IMG/VR virus record: IMGVR_UViG_3300046328_000278
Span: 1 to 29,662 of that record
Reading direction: 5' to 3' (one strand)
Source: a virus
DNA length: 29,662 bases
Shown here: piece by piece, positions 8,624 through 18,033 of the stretch
Numbering within the stretch: the first letter of the stretch is position 1
Layout: each line of letters opens with the position of its first letter
Made by a program: the position numbers and the translations under genes
The notes under the pieces: generated by a model
The model's database searches: none
Told to the model about the DNA's origin: nothing
The model's input: only the letters and a program-made list of their open reading frames with translations

Positions 8624-10129
8624 ATGCCATATTATCCTGCTGGGGGAAAAACATATACACTAGGTGCTTCAATAAGCTCTACTGCTACCTCAATAACACT
8701 GTCGTCATTTACGCTCCCGGTGTCTGGCACTTTAGTCACAATGGCGGTGCTTAACACTGACATTGCTTATGGAACGCTAGACCCAAAGACTTCTTCGTCT
8801 GAGTTCATATCTTTTACTGGTATTACACAAAATGCGAACGGTACGGCCACTCTTACTGGTGTTACAAGAGGATTAAATAAAGTACATCCGTTTACAACAA
8901 ATACAGCTTATAGATTACCACACAGTGGACAATCTGTGTTTATCCTTTCCGATGCTCCACAAGTATTTAACGAATATGCAGTACTTCGAAATGCCAACGT
9001 ATTTTCTGGAATCCAAGAGTTTACTCTGCTCCCTACATCAAGCGGTGGAAATGCTACAACTGGAGATCAGCTTGTTACTTATGCGCAAGCTCTCTCTATG
9101 GCAACCGGAACAACAGCAATCAATCGTGTTGTAGTAGCAGGAAATGGTGGAGAAAATATTGCTGCCGGTCAACTTGTTTACCTACTTGTGACAGATGGCG
9201 AGTGGTACTTGTGTGACGCCGACACTGCAGCTACCGTGGACAATATAATTCTAGGTATTGCACAAGGAGCAGGGTCAAATGGTACACCAATAACATCTGG
9301 AGTTCTTCTTTTTGGTCTTGACTCAAACCAAACAGGACTTACCAATAACACAGCATACTTTGCAGGAAATACCGCAGGAGCTATTTCTGCTACGGTAGGT
9401 ACTGTGGAAGTGTCCGTTGGTATATCAAGGTCTACTACATCACTACTTTTCTATCCGCGCTACAATCAGCAACTTACAGAGGATCAGCAAGACGCTCTTG
9501 TTGGAACTTCTGGCACGCCAAGCAATACAAACAGATTTGTGACTAATGCAGACACGACTGGGACTGGTTCTGTTATACGTCAAACAGCTCTTGATAGCGC
9601 TGTTGCTGGTAAGTTTGACGGGACGAGGCTTACGAGGCTTGCAAGTTACACAACAGCAAACAACACCACTGAAAATACAGTTTTTACAACCACAATAACA
9701 GGTGGGCTACTTTCTACAAATGGAATGATTCGCGCCTCAATGCCTGTTTATTTCAACACTACAGCCACTGCAGTCACTTGGACAATAAGACTTAAATACG
9801 GAGGCTCTACAATAAACACCTTAACTCTGTCAACTCCAGCAGGAGGGTCTTTCAACTTGCTTTGGGTGGGCGAAATTAGAGCTATTATAATGAACAACGG
9901 GGCAACAAACTCTCAAAATGTTAGTCTCCTTGCAATCGGAGGAGCAAATGGCCCCTCATCAACTAACTTTCACTTGGGCCCTGCTACAAACTCAGCGACA
10001 GACGCTACTTCAGCAATAGACACCACAACAAGTCAAACACTTGCAGTTACGATACAAGCAAACGTGACACCAAACTCTTCTGTGGGCGTATTTAACCAAA
10101 CAATAGTAGAAACAATTAGAAATTCATAA
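8624..10129 (+). CDS. Tail fibre-like structural protein
   Basis: 501 residues, beta-rich, with no cysteine-rich or catalytic motif. The N-terminal 120 residues (SISSTATSITLSSFTLPVSG; ITQNANGTATLTGVTRGLNK) match a common phage module that attaches fibres to the tail or baseplate. The middle has a Gly/Ala-rich head-like segment (NRVVVAGNGGENIAAGQLVY, GIAQGAG) known from trimeric fibre or capsid-decoration domains; the last 170 residues look like a jelly-roll knob. An ATG with an AAAATAAAAAT leader is used, TAAAAT ending six bases before it. Confidence 0.5.
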   Translation: MPYYPAGGKTYTLGASISSTATSITLSSFTLPVSGTLVTMAVLNTDIAYGTLDPKTSSSEFISFTGITQNANGTATLTGVTRGLNKVHPFTTNTAYRLPHSGQSVFILSDAPQVFNEYAVLRNANVFSGIQEFTLLPTSSGGNATTGDQLVTYAQALSMATGTTAINRVVVAGNGGENIAAGQLVYLLVTDGEWYLCDADTAATVDNIILGIAQGAGSNGTPITSGVLLFGLDSNQTGLTNNTAYFAGNTAGAISATVGTVEVSVGISRSTTSLLFYPRYNQQLTEDQQDALVGTSGTPSNTNRFVTNADTTGTGSVIRQTALDSAVAGKFDGTRLTRLASYTTANNTTENTVFTTTITGGLLSTNGMIRASMPVYFNTTATAVTWTIRLKYGGSTINTLTLSTPAGGSFNLLWVGEIRAIIMNNGATNSQNVSLLAIGGANGPSSTNFHLGPATNSATDATSAIDTTTSQTLAVTIQANVTPNSSVGVFNQTIVETIRNS

Positions 10130-10131
10130 CT

Positions 10132-12231
10132 ATGGACAGAACTAACGTAACAGATACAGGGTACTCATACGGAGGAAAAGATTATACCTATGAGACAAGA
10201 CTGGATGCGAATAACAATCCTTACAGGGTTGATGTTCCTGTTGGGACAGCTCCTGCGCTTAATAAAGCGCCGGACGGAACAATGCCTTCAGTCCCAGGGA
10301 ACGCTCCAAGAGTTTCTACAACTACCATTTCAAACACAAACAAGATTGCGGAAGTCCCAAAGATAGTTTCTAGGTTTGACTCTGTCAAAAACAAAGGTAT
10401 CACCACTGACAATAGCGGTGTACCTCGCTATGCAGACGGCTCGCAAGTACCTGACTACACAGACCCCACGATACCGGAGGGTACAGCGCCTATTTATGGC
10501 ACTGTGAATGGGGTAGGAAACCGTATTGTGGGCTATAACACCCCAAACCTAGAGCGTGGTGGCATGACAGCAACTTACTTAGACTCTACCGGACAATCTA
10601 CGGATGGGACATCAGTAGAGGATAGGCAGACAAACGCTATTTTGGAGTCTATGAAGGCCACAACTGATGCTGCTACAAAGAGAATGCTTGATAACATACA
10701 GAGCAGAATGGAGCTAAGAAGACAGCAATTACAAGAGATAAACGCTAGTCAACTTGCAGGAGCACGAAACTCCCTCCTTATGGGTGACTCTACTGGACAG
10801 GGGTCTATGTCACAGTATGCGCCTCTTGCGTCTGCAAACATTGTGGGTGATCAGCAAAGACTCGCTATAATGGACCTTGCAAAACTAGACGTAGAAGAGC
10901 AAGACCTCATAGCGCAAGCAGAGGCCGCTAGGGAAAATGCTGATTTTAAAAGATTAGAAAAAAGCCTTGCTCTTATTGATGAAAAAAGACAAGCTAAAAT
11001 TGAGGCCGCTAAAAAAGTAAGCGAGAATATGGCAGCAGAGGACAAGAAGGCTAGAGAGCAACTTGTGAACTCAAAACGTAGTCAAAGCATTGCTAGTGCG
11101 TACTCTCAAGGCTTTACTGATGTGCCTTCAATACTAAATGAGCTAAAGAGGCAAGGTGTGAACGTCACATCAGCACAAGTGGCTGACGCACTTAAAGACA
11201 TCGTGCCACCCGGACTCGATGACCTTGTAAAGACTCTTAGAATAAATGGCGCGCCACAAGAGGTACTACAGAAGGTGCTTTCTTCTGCTAATATCAATGA
11301 TGCATATAAAAATGCAGGAGCGTACAGCGCAGGAGGAACTGGTATTATCGGTGAATACAATTTCTATCGATCACAAGCAGAAGCTAAGGGACAAATCCCT
11401 GTAGATTTCAACACGTATCAAGATATGGACGCTAATAGAAAGAGGTCTATTGCGAGGGCAGGGGCAGTAAATACATCTGCCACAGGTAGTCCAGTTACTT
11501 ACGCTAACGATTTAGAAGCTTTTGTTGACAATGTAGTAAACCTTATTCCCACAAAATTTGGTCAAGAAACTTTTAGAAATTCTTTAAGAAAAGCAAGGTC
11601 TGACAGTGACAAAATAAGAGTTGCAGCTACAGTTGTGCTTAAAGAGTCTCCTGCTACAGTGAAAGAAGCTTTTGCTAACCAAGCTGTTGCAGTAAAAGAG
11701 TTAGATAAAGCAATTGCACTTATTGATTCAGGTGTTAAGACCGGCGCTTTGCAAAAAGGGCAGCAGTATACTTATAACCTAGTTGGAAAGGACTTTGACC
11801 CTAAACTTGCAAAAATAGAAGGGTATATTACATCAGCTATACAACCGTATCGTAGTGTGATAACAGGGGCGGCGTGGGGCGAGCAAGAAGACGCAGAATA
11901 TGCTTCACTCTTTGGATCGACAAAATATGAACCAGAAGAACTTAAGCAAAGATTACAACAAGTAAAAGAAATGATGCTTGATAAAAGTGTGCAAGGACTT
12001 TCTTCACAGGTTGATCCACTTAACATGAGTGACACCAACTTTTTTGAAACAAAAAACACTATGGTTAATAACCTTGTACAAAGTGAAGACGAAGCAAAAA
12101 AGATGATTGATGCTATTTATGCAACACTTCCTCTCGACACTACAACAGCAATCAAAACACTTTTTAACAAGAACTACACAAACGCTCAAGTCGTAGAGTA
12201 CTTAAAAGCTAAAGGAATCATTAAAATTTAA
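10132..12231 (+). CDS. Probable internal virion (ejection) protein, coiled-coil
   Basis: 699 residues. The first 170 are polar and Pro/Gly/Thr-rich; residues about 175-320 are a long charged helix with heptad-like spacing (QSRMELRRQQLQEINASQLA, then KLDVEEQDLIAQAEAARENA and Lys/Glu repeats), interrupted by a Gly/Ser loop; the remainder is helical and soluble. No transmembrane segment. Large helical proteins encoded between the tail-nozzle and spike genes of podoviruses are usually ejected with the DNA to build a trans-envelope channel. It is only two bases after the previous stop. A baseplate or chaperone role cannot be excluded. Confidence 0.45.
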   Translation: MDRTNVTDTGYSYGGKDYTYETRLDANNNPYRVDVPVGTAPALNKAPDGTMPSVPGNAPRVSTTTISNTNKIAEVPKIVSRFDSVKNKGITTDNSGVPRYADGSQVPDYTDPTIPEGTAPIYGTVNGVGNRIVGYNTPNLERGGMTATYLDSTGQSTDGTSVEDRQTNAILESMKATTDAATKRMLDNIQSRMELRRQQLQEINASQLAGARNSLLMGDSTGQGSMSQYAPLASANIVGDQQRLAIMDLAKLDVEEQDLIAQAEAARENADFKRLEKSLALIDEKRQAKIEAAKKVSENMAAEDKKAREQLVNSKRSQSIASAYSQGFTDVPSILNELKRQGVNVTSAQVADALKDIVPPGLDDLVKTLRINGAPQEVLQKVLSSANINDAYKNAGAYSAGGTGIIGEYNFYRSQAEAKGQIPVDFNTYQDMDANRKRSIARAGAVNTSATGSPVTYANDLEAFVDNVVNLIPTKFGQETFRNSLRKARSDSDKIRVAATVVLKESPATVKEAFANQAVAVKELDKAIALIDSGVKTGALQKGQQYTYNLVGKDFDPKLAKIEGYITSAIQPYRSVITGAAWGEQEDAEYASLFGSTKYEPEELKQRLQQVKEMMLDKSVQGLSSQVDPLNMSDTNFFETKNTMVNNLVQSEDEAKKMIDAIYATLPLDTTTAIKTLFNKNYTNAQVVEYLKAKGIIKI

Positions 12232-12235
12232 AACC

Positions 12236-14284
12236 ATGCTTACACCACAACAAATAGCAGAGATGGACTCGCTAACAGGACTACAGTCTTCAAGTGTGCC
12301 TGACGTTCACCCTAATGCACAGTCTAGAATAGCAGAGCTTGAAAATATAGGAAAAAGTAACTCAGAGAAAGCGATAAATACTGCAAAAGCTGCTGTAGGT
12401 GGCTTTTCTGCAGGTGTTGGAGGTATAGCACTAACAGGTATTGATTACCTTGGCAGAAAAGCTGTCAATAAATTTGGCACAGATCAGATGAAAAAGAATC
12501 TAGTAGAAGCTCCGTCTCTTCAAGACCAGTTTAAGTCTGAAATGGGAGGTGATGCCAATCCTAACGTCTACGGAGTAGGGCAGTTAGCAGGTGAAGTTTC
12601 TGCTCTAGCTTCTCCAGTGGCTACTGTTGGTAAATTTGTGCAAGGAGGGGTTAAAGCACTTGGTGCAGGGAATAAGACTGCAAAAATAGCACAGGCTGCT
12701 ACTGAAGGAGCTGCTTTTACAGCAGGGCAAAGCCTTACAGAGGGAAAGCAACAATCACTTGAGGATTATGCAATAAACTCAGGGCTAAATGTTCTTTTTC
12801 CTGTTGCTGGTATGGTTGCAAAAACAGTTTCTGATAAGCTACCTGGTAGAATTATAAACTCTCTTATAAAGCCACTTACTAAAGACTTTGCCTATGGAAA
12901 AAATCCAGGAGATACAGTTGCTCGTCTTGGTATTACAGGCAACACTATGGAAGACTTTATTTCTAATATTGCCAAGGCTGAAGACGAAGCAGGCGCTACT
13001 ATTGGGCAAGTAATAAAAGGATCACAATCGACATTAAAATTGGATATTGATCAAACATTGAAATCTATTGACGAGGCTATTGAGATTGCTAATCGTACGC
13101 CGCGCACTAATGCAACTCTACTATCAAGACTTGATGGAGTCAAGGCAGATCTTTTGGACAACCTTAGAACTATGGGAGATACTCTTGAAGCGTCACAAGG
13201 ATTAAAGAAGCTTGTTGGTGATCTTACTAAGTGGACAGGAGCTGCATCAGACGATGCGGCAGTTAATAAAGCTCTACAGAAAACCTACACGTCTATCCGT
13301 GATCAGGTAGATACCGCGCTTAAAGTTGAACTTACTCCTGAACAGTTTAAAGCATATAAACAAGCAGCTGATGACTACGGAAACCTTATGTCAGCAAGAA
13401 ACGCGGCAACTCATCGTGACAACATTCTACAGCGCCAAGACCTTATTTCATTTGGTGCAAAGAACTCTGCGCTACTCTCTGCTCTTGGTGTGGCGTTAGG
13501 CGCAGGAACTGGAGGACTAGGCACGGTTGCTGCAGGCCTAGCCGGGGCTGGAATAGACAAGGCTATGGCAACACCTGCTTTTAAAACGCGCCTTGCTTCG
13601 CTTCTCGCAAAGCTTGCTCCAAAAGACGTTGCCACATTCTTTGAAAAAGTACCTACAGCAAAAAGTTTGTATAATGAAAAAGAAATTAAAGGTCTTTTTG
13701 ATGAGATTAAAGCAAACCAGAAAACTATGGGGGGCTTTGTCTCACCTGGTGAAATACAAAAGTCTTTTAGTAAGGCATCTGTGCCTGGAACAGACTTACT
13801 ACAAGAAGCTAAGAGGTACAAGAGCGCAGAAGACTTTGTGAAGGCAAAGTCAGACCCACTATATGAGTTTAAAAACTATAAGACAATAGAAGATAAAGAT
13901 ATAGCTCGAGGTACAGTAAAAGAGGCAATAAATGATATAGGCGGTATTAAAAATGTTAGTAGAGGCACTGTAAACATAAACGATTTAATTACAACTGAAA
14001 AAGTAAATATGTTTAGTGCTAGAGCAAAGCAGGTAGTAAACGAAGTAAAGTCAGGTGTCAAAACTCCGATTGTTATTGATGAGTACGGAGCGGTTATGGA
14101 TGGACATCACAGATTAAATGTATACAAAGAACTCGGGATAAGAGAAATACCAGTTATTGCACCAAAAGGAACAGAGTTTGTAAGACCTATTTCTAAATAT
14201 CAACTTACCGACATCTGGAACAAAGCAAACAAAACTAAAGCAGGCGATAGTGGTAAATATGTGGAAGAAATCTATAAAAAATAA
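12236..14284 (+). CDS. Probable internal virion protein with C-terminal ParB-like domain
   Basis: 682 residues. Two Gly/Ala-rich amphipathic stretches (about residues 43-65, AVGGFSAGVGGIALTGIDYL, and 415-440, ALGVALGAGTGGLGTVAAGL) resemble membrane-active segments of ejected proteins. The middle is helical. From about residue 573 to 660 the sequence changes to a ParB/sulfiredoxin-like fold: VNINDLITTEKVN, TPIVIDEYGAVMDGHHRLNV, then IREIPVIAP. The DGHHRL box at about 619-625 is the family hallmark for nucleotide binding or nuclease activity. Such domains occur as C-terminal effectors on phage head/ejection proteins. Whether it acts inside the host or in packaging is unknown. Confidence 0.5.
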   Translation: MLTPQQIAEMDSLTGLQSSSVPDVHPNAQSRIAELENIGKSNSEKAINTAKAAVGGFSAGVGGIALTGIDYLGRKAVNKFGTDQMKKNLVEAPSLQDQFKSEMGGDANPNVYGVGQLAGEVSALASPVATVGKFVQGGVKALGAGNKTAKIAQAATEGAAFTAGQSLTEGKQQSLEDYAINSGLNVLFPVAGMVAKTVSDKLPGRIINSLIKPLTKDFAYGKNPGDTVARLGITGNTMEDFISNIAKAEDEAGATIGQVIKGSQSTLKLDIDQTLKSIDEAIEIANRTPRTNATLLSRLDGVKADLLDNLRTMGDTLEASQGLKKLVGDLTKWTGAASDDAAVNKALQKTYTSIRDQVDTALKVELTPEQFKAYKQAADDYGNLMSARNAATHRDNILQRQDLISFGAKNSALLSALGVALGAGTGGLGTVAAGLAGAGIDKAMATPAFKTRLASLLAKLAPKDVATFFEKVPTAKSLYNEKEIKGLFDEIKANQKTMGGFVSPGEIQKSFSKASVPGTDLLQEAKRYKSAEDFVKAKSDPLYEFKNYKTIEDKDIARGTVKEAINDIGGIKNVSRGTVNINDLITTEKVNMFSARAKQVVNEVKSGVKTPIVIDEYGAVMDGHHRLNVYKELGIREIPVIAPKGTEFVRPISKYQLTDIWNKANKTKAGDSGKYVEEIYKK

Positions 14285-14336
14285 AAGCAACGGTTTGTAA
14301 CTATACACAACTACTCCGCATACACCAAGTTTAATC

Positions 14337-14352
14337 TGATATAATAACACCA
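14337..14352 (+). promoter_or_regulatory. Extended -10 promoter giving a leaderless tailspike mRNA
   Basis: TGATATAAT (14337-14345) is a perfect extended -10 motif (TGnTATAAT), and the ATG of the tailspike gene starts seven bases after its last T. The normal -10 to +1 distance puts transcription start on or beside the A of ATG. No good -35 box lies upstream, as is usual for extended -10 promoters. Confidence 0.6.
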
Positions 14353-16949
14353 TGATACAACCAGTCATTAGAGGTAAAGTAAAAAAACAAGCGCCGAAAA
14401 GGCTGGTTCAGCCTAGCGACCTTGATTTTGTGGCTAAGTTAGGCGCTAACTATGACATAAAAAGAATAGCCGAAGAGGAAGTGGCAAAAATAGACAGTTA
14501 TGCAGAAAAAGCTATTGCTGAAATAGGTGACTTTTCAGAGGAAATTATTAAGAAAGTTAATGAAACCACTGAACTTTTAGAGGAAAAAGTAGAAGCCGCC
14601 ATAAACACACTAAGAGATGGTGATCCGGGAGCAGATGCAGATGAAGAAAAGATAAAAGAAGAAGTGCTTGCAGAGATAAGAAAAACTCTTGATAAAGAGG
14701 CTATTATACAAGAGCTATTGCTTCGTATACCACCAGTACAGATGGTTGATGAGAAAGCATTGCTTAAAAAACTTCTTGCAAGAGTGCCAGAAAGTAAAGA
14801 AAGTCTTAAGATTATTCGTGAAAATATAGAAGTAGATCCAATGGCCATTATTCAAAAGATAATGGAACTTCCGCCTGGAAAGTTTAAAATAAAGTCTGAA
14901 CACGTTGATGGTCTTGAGCAAACTATGTCTGCATTTCGCAGTCAATTAGGTAAAGGATATTTGCATGGAGGTGGCGATACTATTATTGCTGGCACAAACA
15001 TAACAACAAGTGTAGCAAATGGAAAGAAAACAGTTTCTTCTCCCTATGGTCTTTACAACAATCTTGTTTTTCCTACCCGCCCAAACACTCGCACCCTCGT
15101 TCCGACTGATGTCGACCAAGTTCAAAGTGTACAAGACACAACTCTTGCGGTTGGCCAGGTTAACCTTACAGGTAAATTTAATCTTCTTGCACAATCATTC
15201 GTAGCAGGTAGAACACCAACTGTGGGTGTGCAGCTTTGGAAAGCAGCAAACACAGGGACATTTACAGGTACTTTTAAAGTAGCAATGCAGGCTGATGTAA
15301 GTGGTGCTCCGTCAGGTGTCGACCTTGCTTCTGTAACTTTAACTAACGCAGCTTACAACGCTCTTCCTGTAGGGCTTAACCTGTACACTTTTACGCAGCC
15401 ATACTTTACAACAGTAAGTTTTACCTATTGGATAGTCATCACCACCTCAACCGCAGACGATGCAAACAGACCAAACATTGGAGCTACTAATGGTATTGAT
15501 ACTCCTAACTCAGGAGATAGATACACAAGCGGTAAAGCTCGTAGGTGGAATGTTATCGACGGATGGGTTGATGTCGGGGCTTTGTTTGACCTCGTATTTC
15601 ATGTAATGACCACAAGACCTAACGAAATAAACCTTGCTCCCTACCTAACAAGAAGCCTTACTGCACTTTATTCTTCTAGGCTCTGGAGCCCTACAGGATT
15701 ACAGTTTCCTACTCCAAGAGTAGAAGGAGGAGACTTTACATGGAGTAAAGCAGGAGGCATTACAGCAAACTCTAGCTATCCTGGATATTTCTACGCAGGA
15801 GCAAACTCAGTCAACTATGGAACTGGCGGCAAACAATACAACACACTAGCTGTTTCTTTTATTCATACAGGTCCAGGTCTTTCAGTATGGATTGGAGGAT
15901 ACCTTCAAACATTTCTTGTAAAAATAGATGACCAATATCTTACTTTTAACACTGCCACCTTACCAAATGATGGAGCGTTCTGGTTTCTCAACCTTACTTT
16001 CCCTGTAGGAACAAGAAGAAAAGTTGAGCTTGTATTTGCATCAGGAACAAACAAGTTTTTTGGAGGGGTGTACACAGGTTCATCAGACACAATTCAGCCA
16101 GTAGCACTTCGAGGCCCAAGAACAATTATTATAGGAGACTCATTCACAGAAGGAAGCAACGCTGCTTCAGGCGCTGCGTCAAACTATGTCACCGTGCTTG
16201 GAGACTTCCTTGGATGGGACGACATCTGGGGGTCGGGTGTTGGTGCTACAGGTTACTTAACTGCTCCTGGAGGCAAATTAACCTATCGAAACAGATTGGC
16301 TACTGACGTCTATCCTTTTAATCCAGACATTGTTGTTTTTACAGGAGGCATTAACGATGTCACAGCAGGTTTTACCGCAGCTCAAATAGCAGCCGAAGCG
16401 CTTCTCTGTTTTCAAGCAGTAAGAGCCGCCCTTCCTAACGCACTCATCATCTGTGTATCGCCGTGGCTTTACCGTGGGGCATCATACATAACGGTAGCTA
16501 ACTTAGCAGTAAGCCCATTACTCAAAGCAAACGTAGAATCAGTCGGAGGTATCTTTATCAACGTGCAGCAAATGCCTCTTCCAGCGCACATTACTCCTCA
16601 CGTTACAACGCTTACCGCAGCAGCTACAGCAGGAGTCACTACTACACTTTCTACAGCATCCCCTCTTTCACAGGGGGCGCACTATCAATTCGCAAATGGG
16701 TCGATGGTGCGTGTGCTTAACGGTGCAAACCTTATCGACAACTTAACTGTAAGCCAATTAAACGGTGCAACGCTCACTCAGGTAGGAGCGCCATATATAA
16801 CAGGAAATGGATATGTGGGCGCTACTACTGGCGTGGGGAATAGCGATGTGCTTATTTCCTCTGACAGTACGCACCCAACGCAGAGGGGGCACGAGGCGAT
16901 GGCAGAAGCATTCTTTTATGGACTTATGAAACTAATTAGAAAAAACTAA
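14352..16949 (+). CDS. Tailspike/receptor-binding protein with SGNH (GDSL) esterase domain
   Basis: 865 residues. Residues 20-200 are charged helices (coiled-coil-like stalk, many Glu/Lys). Residues about 230-590 are beta-rich, likely a trimeric spike body and a carbohydrate-binding sandwich. From about 590 the SGNH hydrolase appears: block I IIIGDSFTEGSN (nucleophile Ser, about residue 597), block III VVFTGGINDV (oxyanion Asn, about 667), block V SSDSTHPTQRGHEA (Asp/His, about 838-841). These enzymes deacetylate or de-esterify surface glycans. The combination of stalk, beta body and C-terminal esterase fits a receptor-degrading tailspike. The transcript is probably leaderless. Confidence 0.8.
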   Translation: MIQPVIRGKVKKQAPKRLVQPSDLDFVAKLGANYDIKRIAEEEVAKIDSYAEKAIAEIGDFSEEIIKKVNETTELLEEKVEAAINTLRDGDPGADADEEKIKEEVLAEIRKTLDKEAIIQELLLRIPPVQMVDEKALLKKLLARVPESKESLKIIRENIEVDPMAIIQKIMELPPGKFKIKSEHVDGLEQTMSAFRSQLGKGYLHGGGDTIIAGTNITTSVANGKKTVSSPYGLYNNLVFPTRPNTRTLVPTDVDQVQSVQDTTLAVGQVNLTGKFNLLAQSFVAGRTPTVGVQLWKAANTGTFTGTFKVAMQADVSGAPSGVDLASVTLTNAAYNALPVGLNLYTFTQPYFTTVSFTYWIVITTSTADDANRPNIGATNGIDTPNSGDRYTSGKARRWNVIDGWVDVGALFDLVFHVMTTRPNEINLAPYLTRSLTALYSSRLWSPTGLQFPTPRVEGGDFTWSKAGGITANSSYPGYFYAGANSVNYGTGGKQYNTLAVSFIHTGPGLSVWIGGYLQTFLVKIDDQYLTFNTATLPNDGAFWFLNLTFPVGTRRKVELVFASGTNKFFGGVYTGSSDTIQPVALRGPRTIIIGDSFTEGSNAASGAASNYVTVLGDFLGWDDIWGSGVGATGYLTAPGGKLTYRNRLATDVYPFNPDIVVFTGGINDVTAGFTAAQIAAEALLCFQAVRAALPNALIICVSPWLYRGASYITVANLAVSPLLKANVESVGGIFINVQQMPLPAHITPHVTTLTAAATAGVTTTLSTASPLSQGAHYQFANGSMVRVLNGANLIDNLTVSQLNGATLTQVGAPYITGNGYVGATTGVGNSDVLISSDSTHPTQRGHEAMAEAFFYGLMKLIRKN

Positions 16950-16950
16950 A

Positions 16951-17193
16951 ATGACAAACTTTACCTACACACTCTCATTAACAGAGGAAGAAATTACTAA
17001 CCTTGCAACATTTCTTGGGACAAAAGGTTTCCAAGCTTTAGCAAACGACACAGCAACAGCAGATGCTTACATCAAAGCAAAACTAGCAGACATGTATAAC
17101 GGTGTTGCTCGTGAAGTTCTTGAATATAAAAAGCAAGAAGTAATTAAAAATCTTGATATAACCCCAAAGGAAATTACTGGAGGAGCTGCTTAA
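16951..17193 (+). CDS. Small conserved-looking phage protein, unknown function
   Basis: 80 residues, beginning MTNFTYTLSLTEEEITNLAT, mostly helical, no cysteines, no membrane segment. It starts one base after the tailspike stop (TAA-A-ATG) and its own stop is one base from the next start (TAA-T-ATG), so it is part of a tightly coupled run leading to lysis-type genes. Similar short acidic/helical proteins occur next to tail fibre genes in many phages, possibly as chaperones. I do not recognise a specific family. Confidence 0.55.
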   Translation: MTNFTYTLSLTEEEITNLATFLGTKGFQALANDTATADAYIKAKLADMYNGVAREVLEYKKQEVIKNLDITPKEITGGAA

Positions 17194-17194
17194 T

Positions 17195-17512
17195 ATGAGT
17201 GTTGAACTTACTTATCTTAACAATGGAAAATGGGTGGTTGAAGAAAGTTTTACAGTTAATGAATTTACAATACCACAAGGATTTGAAACAGACCTTGCTT
17301 CAACACCAAGAATCCTTTGGTCTATATTTCCTCCTTTTGGTAAATATCTACGAGGTGCAGTAGTGCACGATTATCTATATACATATAGAACCGTAGACAG
17401 AAAAACGGCAGATAAAACTTTTTTTATTATAATGAAAAAGGATGGGGTGCACTTTCTTGTTGCGCATACTTTTTACTTTGCTGTAAGAATCTTTGGTTTT
17501 TTAAAGTATTAA
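17195..17512 (+). CDS. DUF1353 family protein
   Basis: 105 residues. It shows the signature of DUF1353: GFETDLASTPRILWSIFPPF at about residues 28-47, followed by KYLRGAVVHDYLY and, near the C-terminus, the RTxxRKxAD box and an AVRIFG ending. DUF1353 proteins are small phage proteins often found near tail or lysis genes; their role is not established. Start ATG follows TAA-T of the preceding gene, with GGAGG about ten bases upstream. Length is typical. Confident on family, not on function. Confidence 0.85.
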   Translation: MSVELTYLNNGKWVVEESFTVNEFTIPQGFETDLASTPRILWSIFPPFGKYLRGAVVHDYLYTYRTVDRKTADKTFFIIMKKDGVHFLVAHTFYFAVRIFGFLKY

Positions 17513-17517
17513 TTTAT

Positions 17518-17895
17518 ATGAAACCAGAGACATTAGGAGAAGTTAATATAATGTTTGCAAACTTGATCAGCAAGTTTGAAGATTTGTCAAAAAAAGTTGA
17601 TGAAAACACAAAGATATCTCAGGCAACACTAGATCAAGCCATTAAAACCAATGGCAGAGTTAATATTATAGAACCGCTTGCTTTTGATTATCGTGAACGT
17701 CGTGCACAAGCAAAGGGAGCTGTGACTATGTGGGTAATGTTGGGGACAGTTGTCGTGTCTTCTGGAGGGTTTTTAGGTACAATGTATTTGGAGAAGGTTC
17801 AGAGAGAAATCACAGATGGGGTAGTTTCTACATTAGAAAGTAAATACAATATTGAATATGAAGAAAACAACACTCAAATTGTCAAAAAAAAGTAA
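17518..17895 (+). CDS. Coiled-coil plus single-TM protein, holin/XhlA-like
   Basis: 125 residues: an N-terminal amphipathic helix with heptads (LISKFEDLSKKVDEN, residues 16-30), a charged linker (YRERRAQAK), one membrane segment at about residues 69-90 (VTMWVMLGTVVVSSGGFLGT) and a charged C-terminal helix. This order resembles XhlA-type holin accessory proteins and other single-TM phage lysis proteins. It lies five bases after DUF1353 and one regulatory region before the endolysin, supporting a role in lysis. A membrane-anchored coil with another function is possible. Confidence 0.5.
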   Translation: MKPETLGEVNIMFANLISKFEDLSKKVDENTKISQATLDQAIKTNGRVNIIEPLAFDYRERRAQAKGAVTMWVMLGTVVVSSGGFLGTMYLEKVQREITDGVVSTLESKYNIEYEENNTQIVKKK

Positions 17896-17919
17896 ACCTA
17901 CGTTAAAACTTAAGAAAAA

Positions 17920-18033
17920 ATGATAACATATAAATACGCTTTTTCTTTATCCCTTGCAAAAATAAGAAAAGTTTTAAAAACAACTATCTTGTTTTTAAAA
18001 AAGATGATTAAAGAAGAAAATGCAAGACCATAA
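17920..18033 (+). CDS. Possible 37-residue cationic peptide
   Basis: ATG at 17920, TAA at 18031-18033. Sequence starts MITYKYAFSLSLAKIRKVLK, then TTILFLKKMIKEENARP: basic, amphipathic, with one hydrophobic run. The leader AAGAAAAA precedes the ATG. Its stop overlaps the first arm of the inverted repeat at 18030-18077. It could be a small lysis-assisting peptide or chance; the sequence is AT-rich enough that a random 37-codon ORF is not rare. Confidence 0.3.
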   Translation: MITYKYAFSLSLAKIRKVLKTTILFLKKMIKEENARP

